From Candidatus Hydrogenedentota bacterium (GTDB lineage Bacteria; Hydrogenedentota; Hydrogenedentia; Hydrogenedentales; JAGMZX01), in the NCBI GenBank assembly GCA_029556545.1, contig JAKQEQ010000147.1, positions 1 through 24,386 on the forward strand: DNA of 24,386 bases, read 5' to 3'. Below are positions 24,158-24,386 of this stretch, piece after piece; positions within the stretch are counted from its first letter, which is position 1, and each line of letters opens with the position of its first letter. A model generated the notes under the pieces. It saw nothing but the letters and a program-made list of their open reading frames with translations, searched no databases and was not told where the DNA came from. The position numbers and the translations under genes were made by a program.

Positions 24158-24386
24158 CTACCGCTTCCACGGCGGTGTCTCGGGCAGGTACTTCTCAAAT
24201 TCCGTGATGAGCTGCGCCTCGTAGTCGCCGGCGTAGGTTCCGGCGAAGAAGCGGTCAAGCCCTTCTTCATATAGGCGCTGCCACGAGGCATCCTCGTCGC
24301 CGGGGTTGATGGGGTAGAAGAGGGCGTGGTTATGGCGCGCGGCCTTGAGGTCGCCGTTGGCGTCGCCGATCATGAGAATCTTGGTC
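24158..24386 (-). CDS. HAD-family phosphatase, C-terminal part only
   Basis: The gene runs off the end of the window; 75 residues are visible. They begin TKILMIGDANGDLKAAR, which is HAD motif IV (a GDxxxD-type motif with Asp residues binding Mg2+), followed by NHALFYPINPGDEDASW and a helical end. The visible part resembles the phosphoglycolate-phosphatase-like cap-containing HADs, but the catalytic DxD motif is outside the window. The stop TAG (24160-24158) lies 39 nt after the convergent brnA stop. Confidence 0.75.
   Translation of the reverse strand, partial: TKILMIGDANGDLKAARHNHALFYPINPGDEDASWQRLYEEGLDRFFAGTYAGDYEAQLITEFEKYLPETPPWKR

Overview
The window is a 24.4 kb stretch of GC-rich bacterial chromosome, packed with genes on both strands. 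Housekeeping genes are mixed with many small toxin-antitoxin (TA) type genes. There is no rRNA, tRNA, CRISPR array or insertion sequence that I can support. An archaeal-type IMP cyclohydrolase, a PPi-type phosphofructokinase, a LarA-family enzyme, a compact Ser/Thr kinase and several BrnT/HicB modules occur together. This would fit an uncultured bacterium of the Hydrogenedentota or Planctomycetes-like sort, but that placement is inference and weak.

Layout. 1-4.6 kb (+): the end of a large glycoside-hydrolase-like protein, then the transcription accessory protein Tex. 4.6-5.8 kb (-): a zinc-ribbon methyltransferase overlapping a DUF2007 protein. 6.0-8.7 kb (+): a tight operon of polyprenyl-phosphate-type glycosyltransferase, ATP-grasp/HAD fusion and putative molybdenum carrier. 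8.8-10.9 kb (-): purO and purB, two late steps of purine synthesis. 11.1-12.0 kb (+): a soluble Ser/Thr kinase. 12.0-13.0 kb (-): a D-2-hydroxyacid dehydrogenase.

13.0-14.2 kb is the strangest part. It is a mostly non-coding stretch with tandem stem-loops, followed by three tiny genes (35, 38 and 38 codons) for hydrophobic peptides. The first two align without gaps, each gene is followed by a hairpin or inverted repeat, and the third has its own consensus-like promoter.

14.2-17.7 kb (-): gnd coupled to a YcxB-like membrane protein, then a patch of small genes (BrnT with a non-BrnA antitoxin, an orphan antitoxin-like protein, DUF4177, a solitary HicB). 17.7-21.1 kb (-): a LarA-family nickel-pincer enzyme, a TPR lipoprotein and PPi-type phosphofructokinase, probably one operon. 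21.3-23.4 kb (-): hicBA, pdxB and a DUF4282 membrane protein. 23.5-24.1 kb (+): a second BrnTA locus whose toxin has a near-perfect promoter but neither a normal start codon nor its expected stop. The window ends inside a HAD phosphatase gene.

A second unusual theme is a 9-nt-period repeat with a GGAC core. It occurs at two unrelated intergenic sites, next to the kinase (10981-11011) and before the TPR lipoprotein (19712-19805). In the second it forms mirrored arms around a perfect 12-nt palindrome. The peptide cassette and this repeat family are the best candidates for something undescribed.
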